DNA from: Spirosoma endbachense | GTDB lineage: Bacteria; Bacteroidota; Bacteroidia; Cytophagales; Spirosomataceae | NCBI RefSeq assembly: GCF_010233585.1 | Contig: NZ_CP045997.1 | Span: 10,067,826-10,131,825 of the forward strand | Length of the DNA stretch: 64,000 bases | Direction: 5' to 3' | Part shown: positions 37,027-46,849 of the stretch, in pieces | How the letters are laid out: every line of letters starts with the position of its first letter | Position numbering within the stretch: position 1 is the stretch's first letter | Program-made: the position numbers and the translations under genes | The notes under the pieces: model-generated | The model's input: the letters and a program-made list of their open reading frames with translations, nothing else | Database searches by the model: none | Told to the model about the DNA's origin: nothing

Positions 37027-37524
37027 ATGATCCGTTCGTTGCCTGCTTTTTTTATCTCTATGCTGATGCCGCTTTGGCTATACGCACAATCTGGCTCCAC
37101 GAAGCGTACCGAAGTGCCAGATATTTCGGCCATTCGGGCATTGAGAGCGCAATCGAATCGGGCTATTCAGGCTCGTGATCTGGCAGCTTTTGGCCAGACA
37201 ATGCTACCTGATATTGAAGTGACACGCGGTAGTGGTCCTCATGTATCGGGCCGCGATTCGGTGCTGGCATCGGTTTCGGTACAATTCAAAGATTCTAACT
37301 TTCTGGGATATCTCCGCAATACCGACAGCATTCAGGTCAGTACCAGTCGTGTGCTGGCCGCTGAGAACGGACACTGGACGGGTCGTTTTCAGCGGCCCGA
37401 TGGAATTCAAATATTGACGGGTGTTTACCTGGCAATGTGGCGCAAAACCGACGCAGGCTGGAAGATTCGCTCCGAACTGTTTGTCAGCTTAGGATGTACA
37501 GGGAGCGCAGATTGTGGGAAGTAA
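37027..37524 (+). CDS. Secreted DUF4440/SnoaL-like protein
   Basis: A 165-residue exported protein (hydrophobic leader MIRSLPAFFISMLMPLWLYAQ) with an NTF2-like fold: a long helix (ALRAQSNRAIQARDLAAFGQ), beta strands DIEVTRGSGPHVSGR, and the closing GVYLAMWRKTDAGWKIRSE that is typical of DUF4440. Small NTF2-like domains bind ligands or catalyse simple hydrolase reactions; no active-site set was recognised. The ATG at 37027 is preferred to a TTG at 37015. Confidence 0.75.
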   Translation: MIRSLPAFFISMLMPLWLYAQSGSTKRTEVPDISAIRALRAQSNRAIQARDLAAFGQTMLPDIEVTRGSGPHVSGRDSVLASVSVQFKDSNFLGYLRNTDSIQVSTSRVLAAENGHWTGRFQRPDGIQILTGVYLAMWRKTDAGWKIRSELFVSLGCTGSADCGK

Positions 37525-37539
37525 AGGGTACTTCTCGCT

Positions 37540-37980
37540 CTAAGGATTTGGCAGATTTTCCAGATCGATTAAATCCTGAGGACGACCGATTGCCCGCTTG
37601 TTACGGATTAGATCAGGAAGGCTAATTACGTTTGTTGGTACATTTTCAATCGTTAGGACGACTCTATTATTGTAACATTCATCAAAAGTTACACCTAAGG
37701 TAAATGTCATTAAATCGATCCATTCATCATACCGATTGAAGGAGAGATAATTGGGCACTTGAGTAAAATCTGAATGTTCAAATTCGCCATTTTGATAACC
37801 ATATCGGTATAAAGCTCTTAAGAGTCGTTGTGCATTGGCGTCGCTGGGTCGTACGAAAATATCAATATCCCCAGTCGTACGAAGATATCCATGGGCAATC
37901 ACGGCATGACCCCCTAAAACTACGTACTCAACGCCCTCTTCGTTGAATAGGCTTATTAGATTTAAGTACTTGTCCTCCAT
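37540..37980 (-). CDS. Nucleotidyltransferase-fold protein (MNT/AbiEii-like)
   Basis: A 146-residue protein with the minimal nucleotidyltransferase signature: VVLGGHAVIAHGYLR followed by TTGDIDIFVR, giving the Gly-Gly helix and the Asp-x-Asp metal pair. Such small domains resemble AbiEii/MNT toxins and DUF6036 proteins, some of which modify tRNA or partner proteins. The start (37980) overlaps the end of a 71-residue ORF upstream by 53 bases in a different frame, implying coupled translation. No HEPN partner is adjacent. A toxin-antitoxin role is possible but unproven. Confidence 0.75.
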   Translation of the reverse strand: MEDKYLNLISLFNEEGVEYVVLGGHAVIAHGYLRTTGDIDIFVRPSDANAQRLLRALYRYGYQNGEFEHSDFTQVPNYLSFNRYDEWIDLMTFTLGVTFDECYNNRVVLTIENVPTNVISLPDLIRNKRAIGRPQDLIDLENLPNP

Positions 37981-38143
37981 TGCCTAAAGGGGGATTTTTG
38001 GGATTTGCATAATAAATGGCTTTGGCTCTACGAATTAGCTTCAGTGCAGCCGCCAAACGCTCTTCCGGCGTTTTAGACCACCAATATTCTTTGTCGTAAG
38101 CGTGGATGTCGTCGGGATTACTGGATTTTCGGATGGGAGGCAT
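37928..38143 (-). CDS. Small partner protein of the nucleotidyltransferase
   Basis: A 71-residue ORF: a hydrophilic start (MPPIRKSSNPDDIHAYDKEY), then a helix WWSKTPEERLAAALKLIRRA likely to be a protein- or DNA-contact segment, then a basic tail. It precedes the nucleotidyltransferase gene and overlaps its start by 53 bases. The recognisable protein-like sequence ends around NPPLG, so the overlapping tail may be a by-product of frame rather than a domain. Similar small proteins precede nucleotidyltransferases in other genomes and look like the antitoxin or adaptor half of the pair. No family name claimed. Confidence 0.6.
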   Translation of the reverse strand: MPPIRKSSNPDDIHAYDKEYWWSKTPEERLAAALKLIRRAKAIYYANPKNPPLGNGGQVLKSNKPIQRRGR

Positions 38144-38165
38144 GGGGAACTCTAGTTAAAACTGA

Positions 38166-38385
38166 TCAAACCAGTCCTTTGTAACGCTTGCATTGAAAGA
38201 TAATATGAAAACTTAGAAATCCACTTATTCTAACGATGCCTTTACCGTCAATACCTCCATCTCCAGTTTTGCCAGTAACCTCTACCTGAACAAAACCACT
38301 TTCACGTAGCAATCAAAGCCTGAACAACAGGGATGAACAACTCATTGAGCTTTGGTAAATTAGTATGCTTTTTGGTTTTGGCCAT
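38166..38385 (-). pseudogene. Relic of an Mrr-type restriction endonuclease
   Basis: On the minus strand the region opens with an Mrr-like start (MAKTKKHTNLPKLNELFIPV) that stops at 38302-38304. Reading continues in another frame with ESGFVQVEVTGKTGDGG then IDGKG...FQCKRYKG, the catalytic Asp and Gln-x-Lys part of the Mrr nuclease domain, before a stop at 38166-38168. The joint therefore brings together the first residues and the core motif of the nuclease while the middle (well over 100 residues) and the C-terminus are missing. This is an internal and terminal deletion, not a functional gene. It lies between the nucleotidyltransferase pair and glnS. Confidence 0.75.
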
Positions 38386-38417
38386 TAGGTTCAGGTTCTT
38401 ATAACATGGATACAAAA

Positions 38418-38473
38418 ATGGTCTTTATTTGGCAAATTCCTGTCTGATGACATTCGTTGCAAATAAAGACCAT
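38418..38473 (-). terminator. Possible terminator of glnS (13-base inverted repeat)
   Basis: atggtctttattt (38418-38430) and aaataaagaccat (38461-38473) form a perfect 13-base stem with a long 30-base loop, 27 bases past the glnS stop. The large loop makes it a weak terminator. Because it also borders the Mrr relic, it could instead be an insertion scar. Confidence 0.4.
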
Positions 38474-38499
38474 CTATACTGGTAGGGATACTTAAAAAG

Positions 38500-40212
38500 T
38501 TACCCCCGCTTCACCTCTTTCGCCCAACTGTCTTTCAGCGTGACGGTACGGTTAAAGACAGGCCGCTCGTCAGTAGTGTCCTGATCGAGAATGAAATAAC
38601 CTTTGCGCATGAACTGGAAATTGCTCTGTGCGCCAGAGCGGGCCGCTTCTACCAAAGCCGGTTCAACAAAGGCGCGGACGACTTCCAGCGAAGCCGGATT
38701 CAGTAACTCCCGGAATTCACGCTCATCGGCCGCTGGATTCTCAACCGAGAACAGGCGGTCATAAAGCCGAACTTCGGCTTCAACGGCGTGTGGCACCGAC
38801 ACCCAGTGGATTGTGCCTTTTACACTGATGCCCGATGTATCGGAACCACTTCGGCTTTCGGGAATGTAGGAGCAATGCAGTTCGATGATTTCACCGGCGT
38901 TATCTTTTACTACTTCGTCGCACTTGATGATGTAGGCACCTTTCAACCGCACCATACCACCCGGAAACAACCGGAAGAACTTCTTGGGAGGATTCTCCAT
39001 GAAGTCATCGCGCTCGATGTACACCTCGCGGCTGAATGGCACATTACGTTCGCCAGCTGTAGGATCTTCGGGGTTGTTTTCAATGGGCATGACCTCTTCC
39101 CGGCCAACCTCGTAGTTCGTAATGACTAGTTTCAGCGGTTTCTCGTCCAGCACGGCCATTACGCGGTGAGTCGTCTTGTTCAGTTCCTCGCGGATGCAGA
39201 ACTCCAGCAGGCCCACATCGATCAGGTTGTCGCGCTTGGCAATACCGATGCGATCGGCAAACTCACGAATACTGGCAGGCGTGTAGCCGCGACGACGGAT
39301 ACCTGCAATCGTTGGCATACGGGGATCGTCCCAGCCGTTGACATGGCCTTCTTCTACCAACTGCTTGAGTTTCCGTTTGCTCATGACCGTATAGGTCAGG
39401 TTGAGCCGCGCAAACTCGATCTGACGGGATGGAAATAATTCCAGCTTGTCGATAAACCAGTCGTATAAGGGCCGGTGGACTTCAAATTCCAGCGTACAGA
39501 GCGAATGCGTGATGTGCTCGATGGCGTCTGACTGACCATGGGCGAAGTCGTACATCGGGTAGATGCACCACGTATCGCCCGTACGGTGGTGATGCGCGTG
39601 CTTGATCCGGTAAATGATCGGGTCGCGGAGTTGCATGTTCGGTGAGGCCATATCAACCTTGGACCGCAACACTTTGGCACCATCGGGATATTCACCGGCT
39701 TTCATGCGACGGAACAGATCCAGGTTTTCGTCTACACTCCGGTCGCGATATTTACTCATACGTCCCGGCTCGGTAGGCGTACCTTTCTGAGCAGCAATCT
39801 CTTCCGCTGTCGAATCATCGACGTAGGCCAATCCTTTCCTGATCAGCGTTTCGGCTAATGCATAAAGCTGATCGAAATAATCGGACGCATAAAACTCATT
39901 TTCCCAGTCGAATCCCAGCCAGCGTACGTCGTTCTTGATCGAGTCAACGTACTCGGTATCTTCCGTAACGGGGTTTGTATCGTCGAAACGGAGATTCGTT
40001 TGCCCACCATATTTATCGGCCAGGCCAAAATTGAGGCAAATCGATTTAGCGTGGCCAATATGCAGGTAGCCGTTCGGTTCGGGCGGAAAACGCGTATGAA
40101 CGCGACCACCGTTTTTACCGGCTGCAATATCTTCTTCTACAAATTGTTCAATAAAATTCAGAGACCGGTCAGCTGTACTGTTCTCCAAAGAGTCTTTCGT
40201 TGCTTCCGCCAT
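38500..40212 (-). CDS. glnS: Glutaminyl-tRNA synthetase
   Basis: Charges tRNA-Gln with glutamine. The 570-residue product is a class I synthetase with HIGH at residues 51-54 ([13 protein letters not shown]), the KMSK-type loop in [11 protein letters not shown], and the C-terminal anticodon-binding beta barrels ending in a typical [13 protein letters not shown]. The start is the ATG at 40212; a frame continues to 40281, but this adds residues not seen in the family. Having GlnRS suggests tRNA-Gln is charged directly, so a GatCAB route for Gln may not be needed. Confidence 0.95.
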   Translation of the reverse strand: MAEATKDSLENSTADRSLNFIEQFVEEDIAAGKNGGRVHTRFPPEPNGYLHIGHAKSICLNFGLADKYGGQTNLRFDDTNPVTEDTEYVDSIKNDVRWLGFDWENEFYASDYFDQLYALAETLIRKGLAYVDDSTAEEIAAQKGTPTEPGRMSKYRDRSVDENLDLFRRMKAGEYPDGAKVLRSKVDMASPNMQLRDPIIYRIKHAHHHRTGDTWCIYPMYDFAHGQSDAIEHITHSLCTLEFEVHRPLYDWFIDKLELFPSRQIEFARLNLTYTVMSKRKLKQLVEEGHVNGWDDPRMPTIAGIRRRGYTPASIREFADRIGIAKRDNLIDVGLLEFCIREELNKTTHRVMAVLDEKPLKLVITNYEVGREEVMPIENNPEDPTAGERNVPFSREVYIERDDFMENPPKKFFRLFPGGMVRLKGAYIIKCDEVVKDNAGEIIELHCSYIPESRSGSDTSGISVKGTIHWVSVPHAVEAEVRLYDRLFSVENPAADEREFRELLNPASLEVVRAFVEPALVEAARSGAQSNFQFMRKGYFILDQDTTDERPVFNRTVTLKDSWAKEVKRG

Positions 40213-40404
40213 GGCGCATATGTACTGATAAAGTCCCGAAATTACAGTGATCAAATGGGTTTGGCAAACGAAAAGCAGCATTATAGAGGAAAGCTATCTT
40301 ATATTTTAGAGTATAAGCGAACAAAATGATACTTGTAAATAGTTGTAGATAGTACACGCCGTTGACTATCTGCCAGGGGCGGTTTAATTGCCCTTCACGA
40401 TGTT

Positions 40405-41742
40405 ATGAAAAATAGTTTTATTAGCTTCCTCTTCGTACTTGGATGTTTATTGTCCGCCAGAATACAGGCTCAGAAAAGCAACGATTCTCTAGCAAAACAG
40501 GCTTATCTTCCAGATTGCATACAATATGCATTAAGCCATCAACCCGTTGTTCGTCAGTCGGTTATTGATCAGGAAGTTGCCGAACGAACCGTTCAAAGCT
40601 CCCTGGCCGCCTGGTATCCGCAGATAGCTGCTGGCTATAACTTACAGCACTACCTAAAACTCCCGGTTACGCTCATTCCCAACGCTAATGGCGAGCGAAT
40701 TCCAACAGCGCTGGGTGCCCAGAACACCTCGACGGTTTCATTTTCGCTGTCTCAGAGTATTTTTAGCCGTGATTTGCTGTTAGCCAGCCAAACGGCTGAT
40801 GCTTACCGCCTTCAGGCTGCTCAGACCACGGTGAACAACAAAATCAATGTTGTCGTGAATGTGAGTAAAGCGTTTTACGATCTGATTCTGACGCAGCGGC
40901 AGGTTGATATTCTGAGCGAGGATATTACACGCCTGCAACGGAGTTTGCAGGATGCAACGAACCAGTATCAGGGCGGTATTGTGGATAAAACGGACCCTCA
41001 GCGGGCGAAAATAGCGCTCAACAATTCGATTGCTCAGCGAAAGCAGTATAACGATCTGATTGGGTCAAAATACCAGACGCTAAAGCAACTTATGGGTTAT
41101 CCGCCTAACTCCCAGCTGACCGTTACCTATGATACGCTGCAACTGGCAAACGAAGTGGCGCTGGATACACTGCAACTGGTTAATCCGCAAACCCGCATCG
41201 AATACCAGCTCTTACAAACGCAGGGACGGTTATTAAACGCTAATGTGCGGTATAACCGCTGGGCCTATCTGCCAACTGTATCGGCGTTTGGTAACTACAA
41301 TCTTCTCTATCAGAACAACGCTTTTGGGCAGTTGTATACGCAGACATTTCCGAACTCATTGATTGGTTTGTCGGTTGCACTACCCATTTTTCAGGGTGGC
41401 AGGCGTATTCAGCAACTGAAGATTGCCGAGCTACAGGTTCAGCGACTGGATTGGGATCTGGCTTCCCTAACGAGTGCTGTCGATGCGGAATACGCCCAGG
41501 CGTTAGCAACGTATAAAGGCAATCTGGCCAACTATCTGGCTTTGCGCGAGAATCAATTGCTTGCCGAGGATGTCTACCGAATTATTAACCTGCAATATCG
41601 ATCCGGTATAAAAACATACCTTGATGTGACTATTGCTGAGGCAGATCTACGTACGTCGCGCCTGAACGTGTTTAATGCATTGTATCAGGTGTTAATCACC
41701 AAACTGGACGTTCAGCGGGCGTTAGGTGTCATTCGATTTTAA
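40405..41742 (+). CDS. TolC-family outer membrane efflux protein
   Basis: A 445-residue exported protein (signal ending ARIQAQ) with two repeated halves of long heptad-rich helices and short beta strands, the layout of TolC. Features include YALSHQPVVRQSV near the N-terminus and GIKTYLDVTIAEADLRTSR near the end. It forms the outer membrane duct for the RND pump encoded by the next two genes. The order outer membrane protein, adaptor, pump on one strand suggests one operon, although 113 bases separate it from the adaptor gene. Confidence 0.9.
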   Translation: MKNSFISFLFVLGCLLSARIQAQKSNDSLAKQAYLPDCIQYALSHQPVVRQSVIDQEVAERTVQSSLAAWYPQIAAGYNLQHYLKLPVTLIPNANGERIPTALGAQNTSTVSFSLSQSIFSRDLLLASQTADAYRLQAAQTTVNNKINVVVNVSKAFYDLILTQRQVDILSEDITRLQRSLQDATNQYQGGIVDKTDPQRAKIALNNSIAQRKQYNDLIGSKYQTLKQLMGYPPNSQLTVTYDTLQLANEVALDTLQLVNPQTRIEYQLLQTQGRLLNANVRYNRWAYLPTVSAFGNYNLLYQNNAFGQLYTQTFPNSLIGLSVALPIFQGGRRIQQLKIAELQVQRLDWDLASLTSAVDAEYAQALATYKGNLANYLALRENQLLAEDVYRIINLQYRSGIKTYLDVTIAEADLRTSRLNVFNALYQVLITKLDVQRALGVIRF

Positions 41743-41855
41743 GTTTTTGGAGGAGATGTCGTGGTTTAGTCAATGACATCCTGATATATAATAACATGTT
41801 GGGTTTGAGCTGGTAAGAACCGTTTCGCCCGGCAGCACACAACGTACAATCCACT

Positions 41856-43022
41856 ATGATCAAACGCTTTCTTATTCCAGTTATAGCTGTATTTCTCACT
41901 GCTTGTGGGGGCAATAAAAACAATCAGCAGCAAGCTCCACCACCACCAACGGCCGTCACGGCCATGGAAGTTTCGAAGGGGAGCGCGACTTATTATGATG
42001 AATTCCCGGCTACGGTTACGGCTTTGGTTCTTGTTGACATACAGCCTCAGGTAGCTGGTAACATCACGGGTATTTTCTTTCAGGACGGGCAGCCTGTCCG
42101 GAAAGGGCAGAAGTTATACACGATCGATCCGCAACAATACCGGGCTGGTTATGATCAGGCGGTGGCGAACCTGAACGTGCAGAAAGCGAACATGAATCGT
42201 GCTCAGAAAGACGCTGACCGGTATAATACCCTGGCTCAGCAGGACGCTGTTGCCAAGCAACTGGTCGATAATGCAAACGCAACCCTGGAAGCGGCTAAAA
42301 TGCAGGTTGAGGCTGCCCAGGCGAGTATTCAGCAAGTGGCCACGAACCTGAAATACACGACGATTTTCGCGCCACTTGACGGCACGATCGGTATCTCTCA
42401 GGTACGGTTAGGAGCGGCCGTTGCCCCTGGCTCAACACCTTTGAATACCATTTCGTCGGATAATCCGATTGCGGCTGATGTGCAGGTTGATGAGTCAGAG
42501 ATTTCGCGCTTTCTGCAACTCCAGAATCAGAAATCGGTAGCCCGCGACTCTACCTTTATTCTGATGCTTCCCGATGGTAGCCGTTACCCATATCCTGGTT
42601 CGGTTCGTATTGTCGACCGCGCTATCGATCCGCAAACGGGCACCATTCGCATTCGGATTGCCTTCCCGAATCCCAAAAAACAGCTTAAAGCTGGTTTGTC
42701 TGCCAATGTGCGGGTTAAAAACAGCACGGGTAAGCCGCAACTGCTGATTCCTTATCAGGCCGTGACCGAGCAAATGAGCGAATATTTCGTCTGGGTAGTT
42801 GGTGATAGCAGCAAAGTAACGCAGAAAAAGGTAACCCTTGGGCCACGTATCAATGATAAAGTTGTGGTTCGAAATGGGTTGAACGAAGGCGAAACAATTG
42901 TGACGGAAGGAACGCAGAAGGTTCGCGAAGGAGCAGTTGTGAAAATAACGTCTCCGGGGCAGACAACGGCTGGACCGGGTGATGCAAAGCCTGAATCGAG
43001 TAGTAAGCAGGCTGCAAAATAA
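41856..43022 (+). CDS. RND efflux periplasmic adaptor lipoprotein
   Basis: A 388-residue membrane-fusion protein. The signal peptide ends in a lipobox (LTAC, Cys17), so it is probably lipid-anchored in the inner membrane. It has the split lipoyl domain (VDIQPQVAGNITGIFFQDGQ and TTIFAPLDGTIGISQV), a helical hairpin around 100-160 and the beta-barrel domain AGLSANVRVKN. It bridges the RND pump and TolC. The Asn/Gln- and Pro-rich tract after the Cys is a flexible linker. Confidence 0.92.
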   Translation: MIKRFLIPVIAVFLTACGGNKNNQQQAPPPPTAVTAMEVSKGSATYYDEFPATVTALVLVDIQPQVAGNITGIFFQDGQPVRKGQKLYTIDPQQYRAGYDQAVANLNVQKANMNRAQKDADRYNTLAQQDAVAKQLVDNANATLEAAKMQVEAAQASIQQVATNLKYTTIFAPLDGTIGISQVRLGAAVAPGSTPLNTISSDNPIAADVQVDESEISRFLQLQNQKSVARDSTFILMLPDGSRYPYPGSVRIVDRAIDPQTGTIRIRIAFPNPKKQLKAGLSANVRVKNSTGKPQLLIPYQAVTEQMSEYFVWVVGDSSKVTQKKVTLGPRINDKVVVRNGLNEGETIVTEGTQKVREGAVVKITSPGQTTAGPGDAKPESSSKQAAK

Positions 43023-43119
43023 ATAGCATGGAGTAATCGACGTGGTGCCCGATTGAAAGACTTTAATCAGCCCCAATGTTACCGTGACGGGGACCGTCCA
43101 CTCAACAATTTAGAAAGTT

Positions 43120-46100
43120 ATGTTTGCAGAAAATTTTATTAACCGACCGGTAACTGCCATTGTTATATCCGTCGTTATTGTGGCATTGGGTGTGCTTGCT
43201 CTGCTCAGCTTGCCGGTCAGCCAGTACCCTGATATCACGCCCCCCGTTGTGCAGGTAACGGGTACCTATACTGGGGCTGATGCGCAGACAGTCGAACAAA
43301 CGGTTGCCACGCCTATCGAGACACAGGTGAACGGTACGCCGGGCATGAGCTATGTGCAGACAAATGCCACCAACGACGGCCGGATGACCATGAACGTGAC
43401 CTTCGACGTGGGCACCGACGTAAACATTGCCGCGCTGGATGTACAAAACCGCGTTGGTATTGCTCAGCCGCAATTGCCCGAAGAAGTTACCCGCCTGGGT
43501 GTGGTGGTCCGGAAAAGGAACCCATCGCTGTTTATGCTGGTGGCGATTTATTCGCCCAAAGGCACGCACAATGTGTCGTTTCTGGATAACTACACAAACA
43601 TCTACATCCGCGATGCGCTATTGCGGGTGCCGGGTGTGGGCGATATTTTCAGCCGGGCCGATGATTTCAGTATGCGGATCTGGCTCAAACCCGACCGGCT
43701 GGCACAGCTTGGCCTGACTCCTGACGATGTCGTTGGTGCTTTGCAGGAACAAAATCTGCAAGTGGCGGGTGGCTCGGTAGGTGCTCCACCACAACCCGGT
43801 TCACAGGCTTTTGAATACACCGTTTTTACAAATAGCCGACTCAGTAAAGAAAGCGAATTCAACAATATTATTGTTCGGAGTGATCCATCGCGCGGTTCGT
43901 TAGTCTACCTGAAAGATGTAGCACGGGTGCAGTTGGGTAAATTTTCGTATGCCAGTAATTCGTTTGTCGATGGCAAACGAGCGGCATATCTGCTTGTTTA
44001 CCAGTTGCCAGGCAGTAACGCGCTGGAGACGGCAGAGGGTGTCTACGCAGCCATGGACAACCTGAAAAAGACGTTCCCCAAAGATATTGAATACGTGGTG
44101 CCGTTTGAGTCTGTGTCGGTCATTCAGGTGTCAATTTCGGAAGTGGTCGAGACCCTGCTCGAAGCCCTGGTACTGGTTATTCTGGTCGTATTTCTGTTTT
44201 TGCAGAGCTGGCGGGCCACGCTCATTACGTTGCTGGCTATTCCGGTTTCTATTATCGGTACGTTTGCCCTGTTTGTGCCGCTTGGGTTCACAATCAATAC
44301 ATTGACCCTCTTCGCCTTCGTACTCGCTATTGGTATTGTGGTCGATGACGCCATTGTGGTTGTGGAAGCCGTTCAGGTAAATATTGACAAGGGAATGTCG
44401 CCGAAAGAAGCTACGGTAGAAGCGATGCGTGAGATTTCGGCCCCGGTAATTGCCATTGCCCTCATTCTGGCGGCTGTGTTCGTGCCGGTTGGTTTTATTC
44501 CAGGTATTGTTGGTCGATTGTATCAACAGTTCGCGATCACCATCGCCGTTTCGGTGTTGATTTCGGCCTTTGTGGCCCTGTCGCTGACCCCTGCCTTATG
44601 TACGCTGCTGCTTCGCCCGATGCACATCGACGAAAAGGCAACCGGCTTAAACAAGTTTTTCTACAAATTTAACCAATGGTTTGAGCGGGTTACGAATTCG
44701 TACTCAAACGGGGTACAACGGCTCATCAAAGCGACACCGCTCGTTATTGTGGGTTTGATTGTCTTATACATCGGAACGGGCATGATGTTTCGGTCGAAGC
44801 CGACCGGGTTTATTCCAACCGAAGACGAAGGGCGACTGATTGTGACCTATGAAATACCTGAAGCGGCTTCTACGACACGCAGTCTGGAGGTACTCAACAA
44901 AATCATGGGTATCCTTAAAGACCAGCCTTATGTCGATCACTTTGCGGCTTTGGGTGGTCTGAACGCGGTTACCTTCGCGTCGAAGTCAAACAGTGGAACA
45001 GTATTTATGAAACTGAAACCCTGGGACGAGCGTAAAGAGCGCAATATGCAGGCCGACTCGCTGGTGGTGAAGTTGCAGAAAGCATTGGCGGGGTTGAACG
45101 ATGCCCGGCCTCAGGTTTTGCAGCCGCCCGCTATTCCTGGCCTTGGGCAATCATCGGGTTTCACGTTTGAAATTCAACAGCGCGAAACCAATGATGATGT
45201 TCGGGCCTTTGATAATGTGGTGCAGAATTTTCTGGGCGAGTTGAACAAACGGCCTGAAATTGGCCGTGCTTTTACGTACTTCACGGCCAAAACGCCCGCC
45301 TATCGGGTTGAGGTTGACCGCGATAAATGTAAAAAGCTAGGCATTTCGGTCAGTAATGTGTACCGAACCATGCAGACGTTTCTGGGTAGTCAGTATGTCA
45401 ATGACTTCATTATTTACGGTCGGAAATTCCGGGTGGTAGCCCAGGCCGATACCATGTATCGAGCCGATGTCAAGAATCTGGGGCAATATTATGTCCGAAA
45501 CCAGGCTGGGCAGCTCGTTCCCATCAGTACCATTATCAAAACCACCGTCATCGAAAATGCACCCCTGATTTCGCACTTCAATCTGTTCCGGTCGGTTGAG
45601 CTAAATGGCTCTGCCAAGGAGGGATATAGTAGTAGTCAGGTCAATGATGCGCTGCGTGAAGTGTCGGCTAAAGTGCTTCCGGCGGGTTATGCCTACGATT
45701 TCGGAGGGCTGAGCCGTGAAGAAATAAACGCCGGTAGCAGCTCGATTTATATTTTCATGTTGTCGGTGGGATTTGTATTTCTGTTCCTGGCAGCTTTGTA
45801 TGAGAGCTGGTCGGTGCCGTTCTCGGTGTTGCTGTCGGTACCGATTGGCGCATTCGGTGCTATTCTGGCGCTGATTCTGTTTCCGTATTTAAGCAATAAT
45901 GTGTACGCACAGATTGGGTTGATTACGCTGATTGGTCTGGCTGCCAAGAATGCCATTCTGATCGTTGAATTTGCCAAAGAACGCGTGGATAGGGGCGAAG
46001 ATCTGCTGGAATCGACAATCGAAGCGGTTCGTTTGCGGTTACGCCCAATCCTGATGACCTCGCTGGCATTCATTCTGGGCGTATTTCCGCTGGCAATTGC

Positions 46101-46359
46101 CAGTGGTGCAGGCGGTGTTGCGCGGGCTACGATCGGCCGGACAGTACTTGGTGGGATGTTGGCCGCTACCTCGCTGGCCATCTTCGTCGTACCGGTGCTT
46201 TACGTGGGTATAACGCGGCTGGCTTATGGTAAAAAAGGTCTGGCGGCCTTAAAAGCAAACGCAAAAAATGGTGAAAAGCCGAGTGAGCCAATGACGCCAG
46301 CAACGCAACCTGTTTCGGCAAACGGGAAAGGTCGCGATGAACGTAATCACGAAGCCTAA
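43120..46359 (+). CDS. RND-family multidrug efflux pump (AcrB/HAE1 type)
   Basis: A 1079-residue proton-driven inner-membrane pump. It starts with MFAENFINRPVTAIVISVVI, the N-terminal helix typical of the hydrophobic and amphiphilic efflux (HAE1) family, and has twelve membrane helices in two repeats. Helix 4 carries FAFVLAIGIVVDDAIVVVEA with the Asp-Asp pair that relays protons, and a related stretch GLAAKNAILIVEFAKERVDRG is in the second half. Large periplasmic loops bind substrate. The C-terminal 30 residues are hydrophilic. No local regulator gene is adjacent, and the substrate range cannot be predicted from the sequence. Confidence 0.95.
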   Translation: MFAENFINRPVTAIVISVVIVALGVLALLSLPVSQYPDITPPVVQVTGTYTGADAQTVEQTVATPIETQVNGTPGMSYVQTNATNDGRMTMNVTFDVGTDVNIAALDVQNRVGIAQPQLPEEVTRLGVVVRKRNPSLFMLVAIYSPKGTHNVSFLDNYTNIYIRDALLRVPGVGDIFSRADDFSMRIWLKPDRLAQLGLTPDDVVGALQEQNLQVAGGSVGAPPQPGSQAFEYTVFTNSRLSKESEFNNIIVRSDPSRGSLVYLKDVARVQLGKFSYASNSFVDGKRAAYLLVYQLPGSNALETAEGVYAAMDNLKKTFPKDIEYVVPFESVSVIQVSISEVVETLLEALVLVILVVFLFLQSWRATLITLLAIPVSIIGTFALFVPLGFTINTLTLFAFVLAIGIVVDDAIVVVEAVQVNIDKGMSPKEATVEAMREISAPVIAIALILAAVFVPVGFIPGIVGRLYQQFAITIAVSVLISAFVALSLTPALCTLLLRPMHIDEKATGLNKFFYKFNQWFERVTNSYSNGVQRLIKATPLVIVGLIVLYIGTGMMFRSKPTGFIPTEDEGRLIVTYEIPEAASTTRSLEVLNKIMGILKDQPYVDHFAALGGLNAVTFASKSNSGTVFMKLKPWDERKERNMQADSLVVKLQKALAGLNDARPQVLQPPAIPGLGQSSGFTFEIQQRETNDDVRAFDNVVQNFLGELNKRPEIGRAFTYFTAKTPAYRVEVDRDKCKKLGISVSNVYRTMQTFLGSQYVNDFIIYGRKFRVVAQADTMYRADVKNLGQYYVRNQAGQLVPISTIIKTTVIENAPLISHFNLFRSVELNGSAKEGYSSSQVNDALREVSAKVLPAGYAYDFGGLSREEINAGSSSIYIFMLSVGFVFLFLAALYESWSVPFSVLLSVPIGAFGAILALILFPYLSNNVYAQIGLITLIGLAAKNAILIVEFAKERVDRGEDLLESTIEAVRLRLRPILMTSLAFILGVFPLAIASGAGGVARATIGRTVLGGMLAATSLAIFVVPVLYVGITRLAYGKKGLAALKANAKNGEKPSEPMTPATQPVSANGKGRDERNHEA

Positions 46360-46383
46360 CCTTGAGTAAATAGCCTATTTGGT

Positions 46384-46417
46384 AAGTGGTGCAGGATTTC
46401 TAACTCCTGCACCACTT
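46384..46417. terminator. Terminator after the efflux operon
   Basis: Perfect 13-base stem aagtggtgcagga / tcctgcaccactt with an 8-base loop and a T tract on the plus strand. It directly abuts the stop of the minus-strand DUF4345 gene. Confidence 0.92.
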
Positions 46418-46420
46418 TTT

Positions 46421-46849
46421 TTATACCGATTGTAGCTTCACATTTGCCTTTGCCGATTGAGGATTGGTCAGGTAGAGAATCAGTGCAATGACGAACAGCA
46501 CAGATTCAGTGATTAGCCATTGCGTACCGAAATCCCCTAGAGACCCTTCCGTAAAGATGGTAACCATACGCGATAAAGCATAAAATCCCCAAAGTAAGCT
46601 CAAAAAGGCTAGCCCTTTTCGGATGTCGTTGATCATAAGGTAAATGAGGCTGATAAACAACGTTAGGCCCACACCGCCATACACGCCCCTAATTGAACTA
46701 AAGGCATCCGTATTGTTCAGTTGAACGTGAACAAGGTTCATGACCGATTGTGGACTGGAAAAGGCCATGATACTGACCGATAAAAGGGCTACTGCTGATA
46801 AAAGGATATATCCCTGCGAAAGACGTTTTAAAATTGCTTGCTTTTTCAT
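46421..46849 (-). CDS. DUF4345-family membrane protein
   Basis: A 142-residue protein with four predicted membrane helices and the family core IRGVYGGVGLTLFISLIYL. Function is unknown; members occur across Bacteroidota and Proteobacteria, often near stress genes. It faces the efflux operon across the terminator and is not in an obvious operon itself. Confidence 0.8.
   Translation of the reverse strand: MKKQAILKRLSQGYILLSAVALLSVSIMAFSSPQSVMNLVHVQLNNTDAFSSIRGVYGGVGLTLFISLIYLMINDIRKGLAFLSLLWGFYALSRMVTIFTEGSLGDFGTQWLITESVLFVIALILYLTNPQSAKANVKLQSV

Noticed and set aside
38418..38473. Inverted repeat as ends of a small transposable element
   Set aside because: Only 13 bases long with no target duplication or transposase; a weak glnS terminator is simpler, though a scar is not excluded.
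42495..43076. 193-codon minus-strand open frame over the adaptor gene
   Set aside because: Antisense to a clear RND adaptor with normal motifs; no independent evidence.
43102..43569. 155-codon minus-strand open frame over the RND pump
   Set aside because: Antisense to the N-terminus of the pump; a shadow of that gene.
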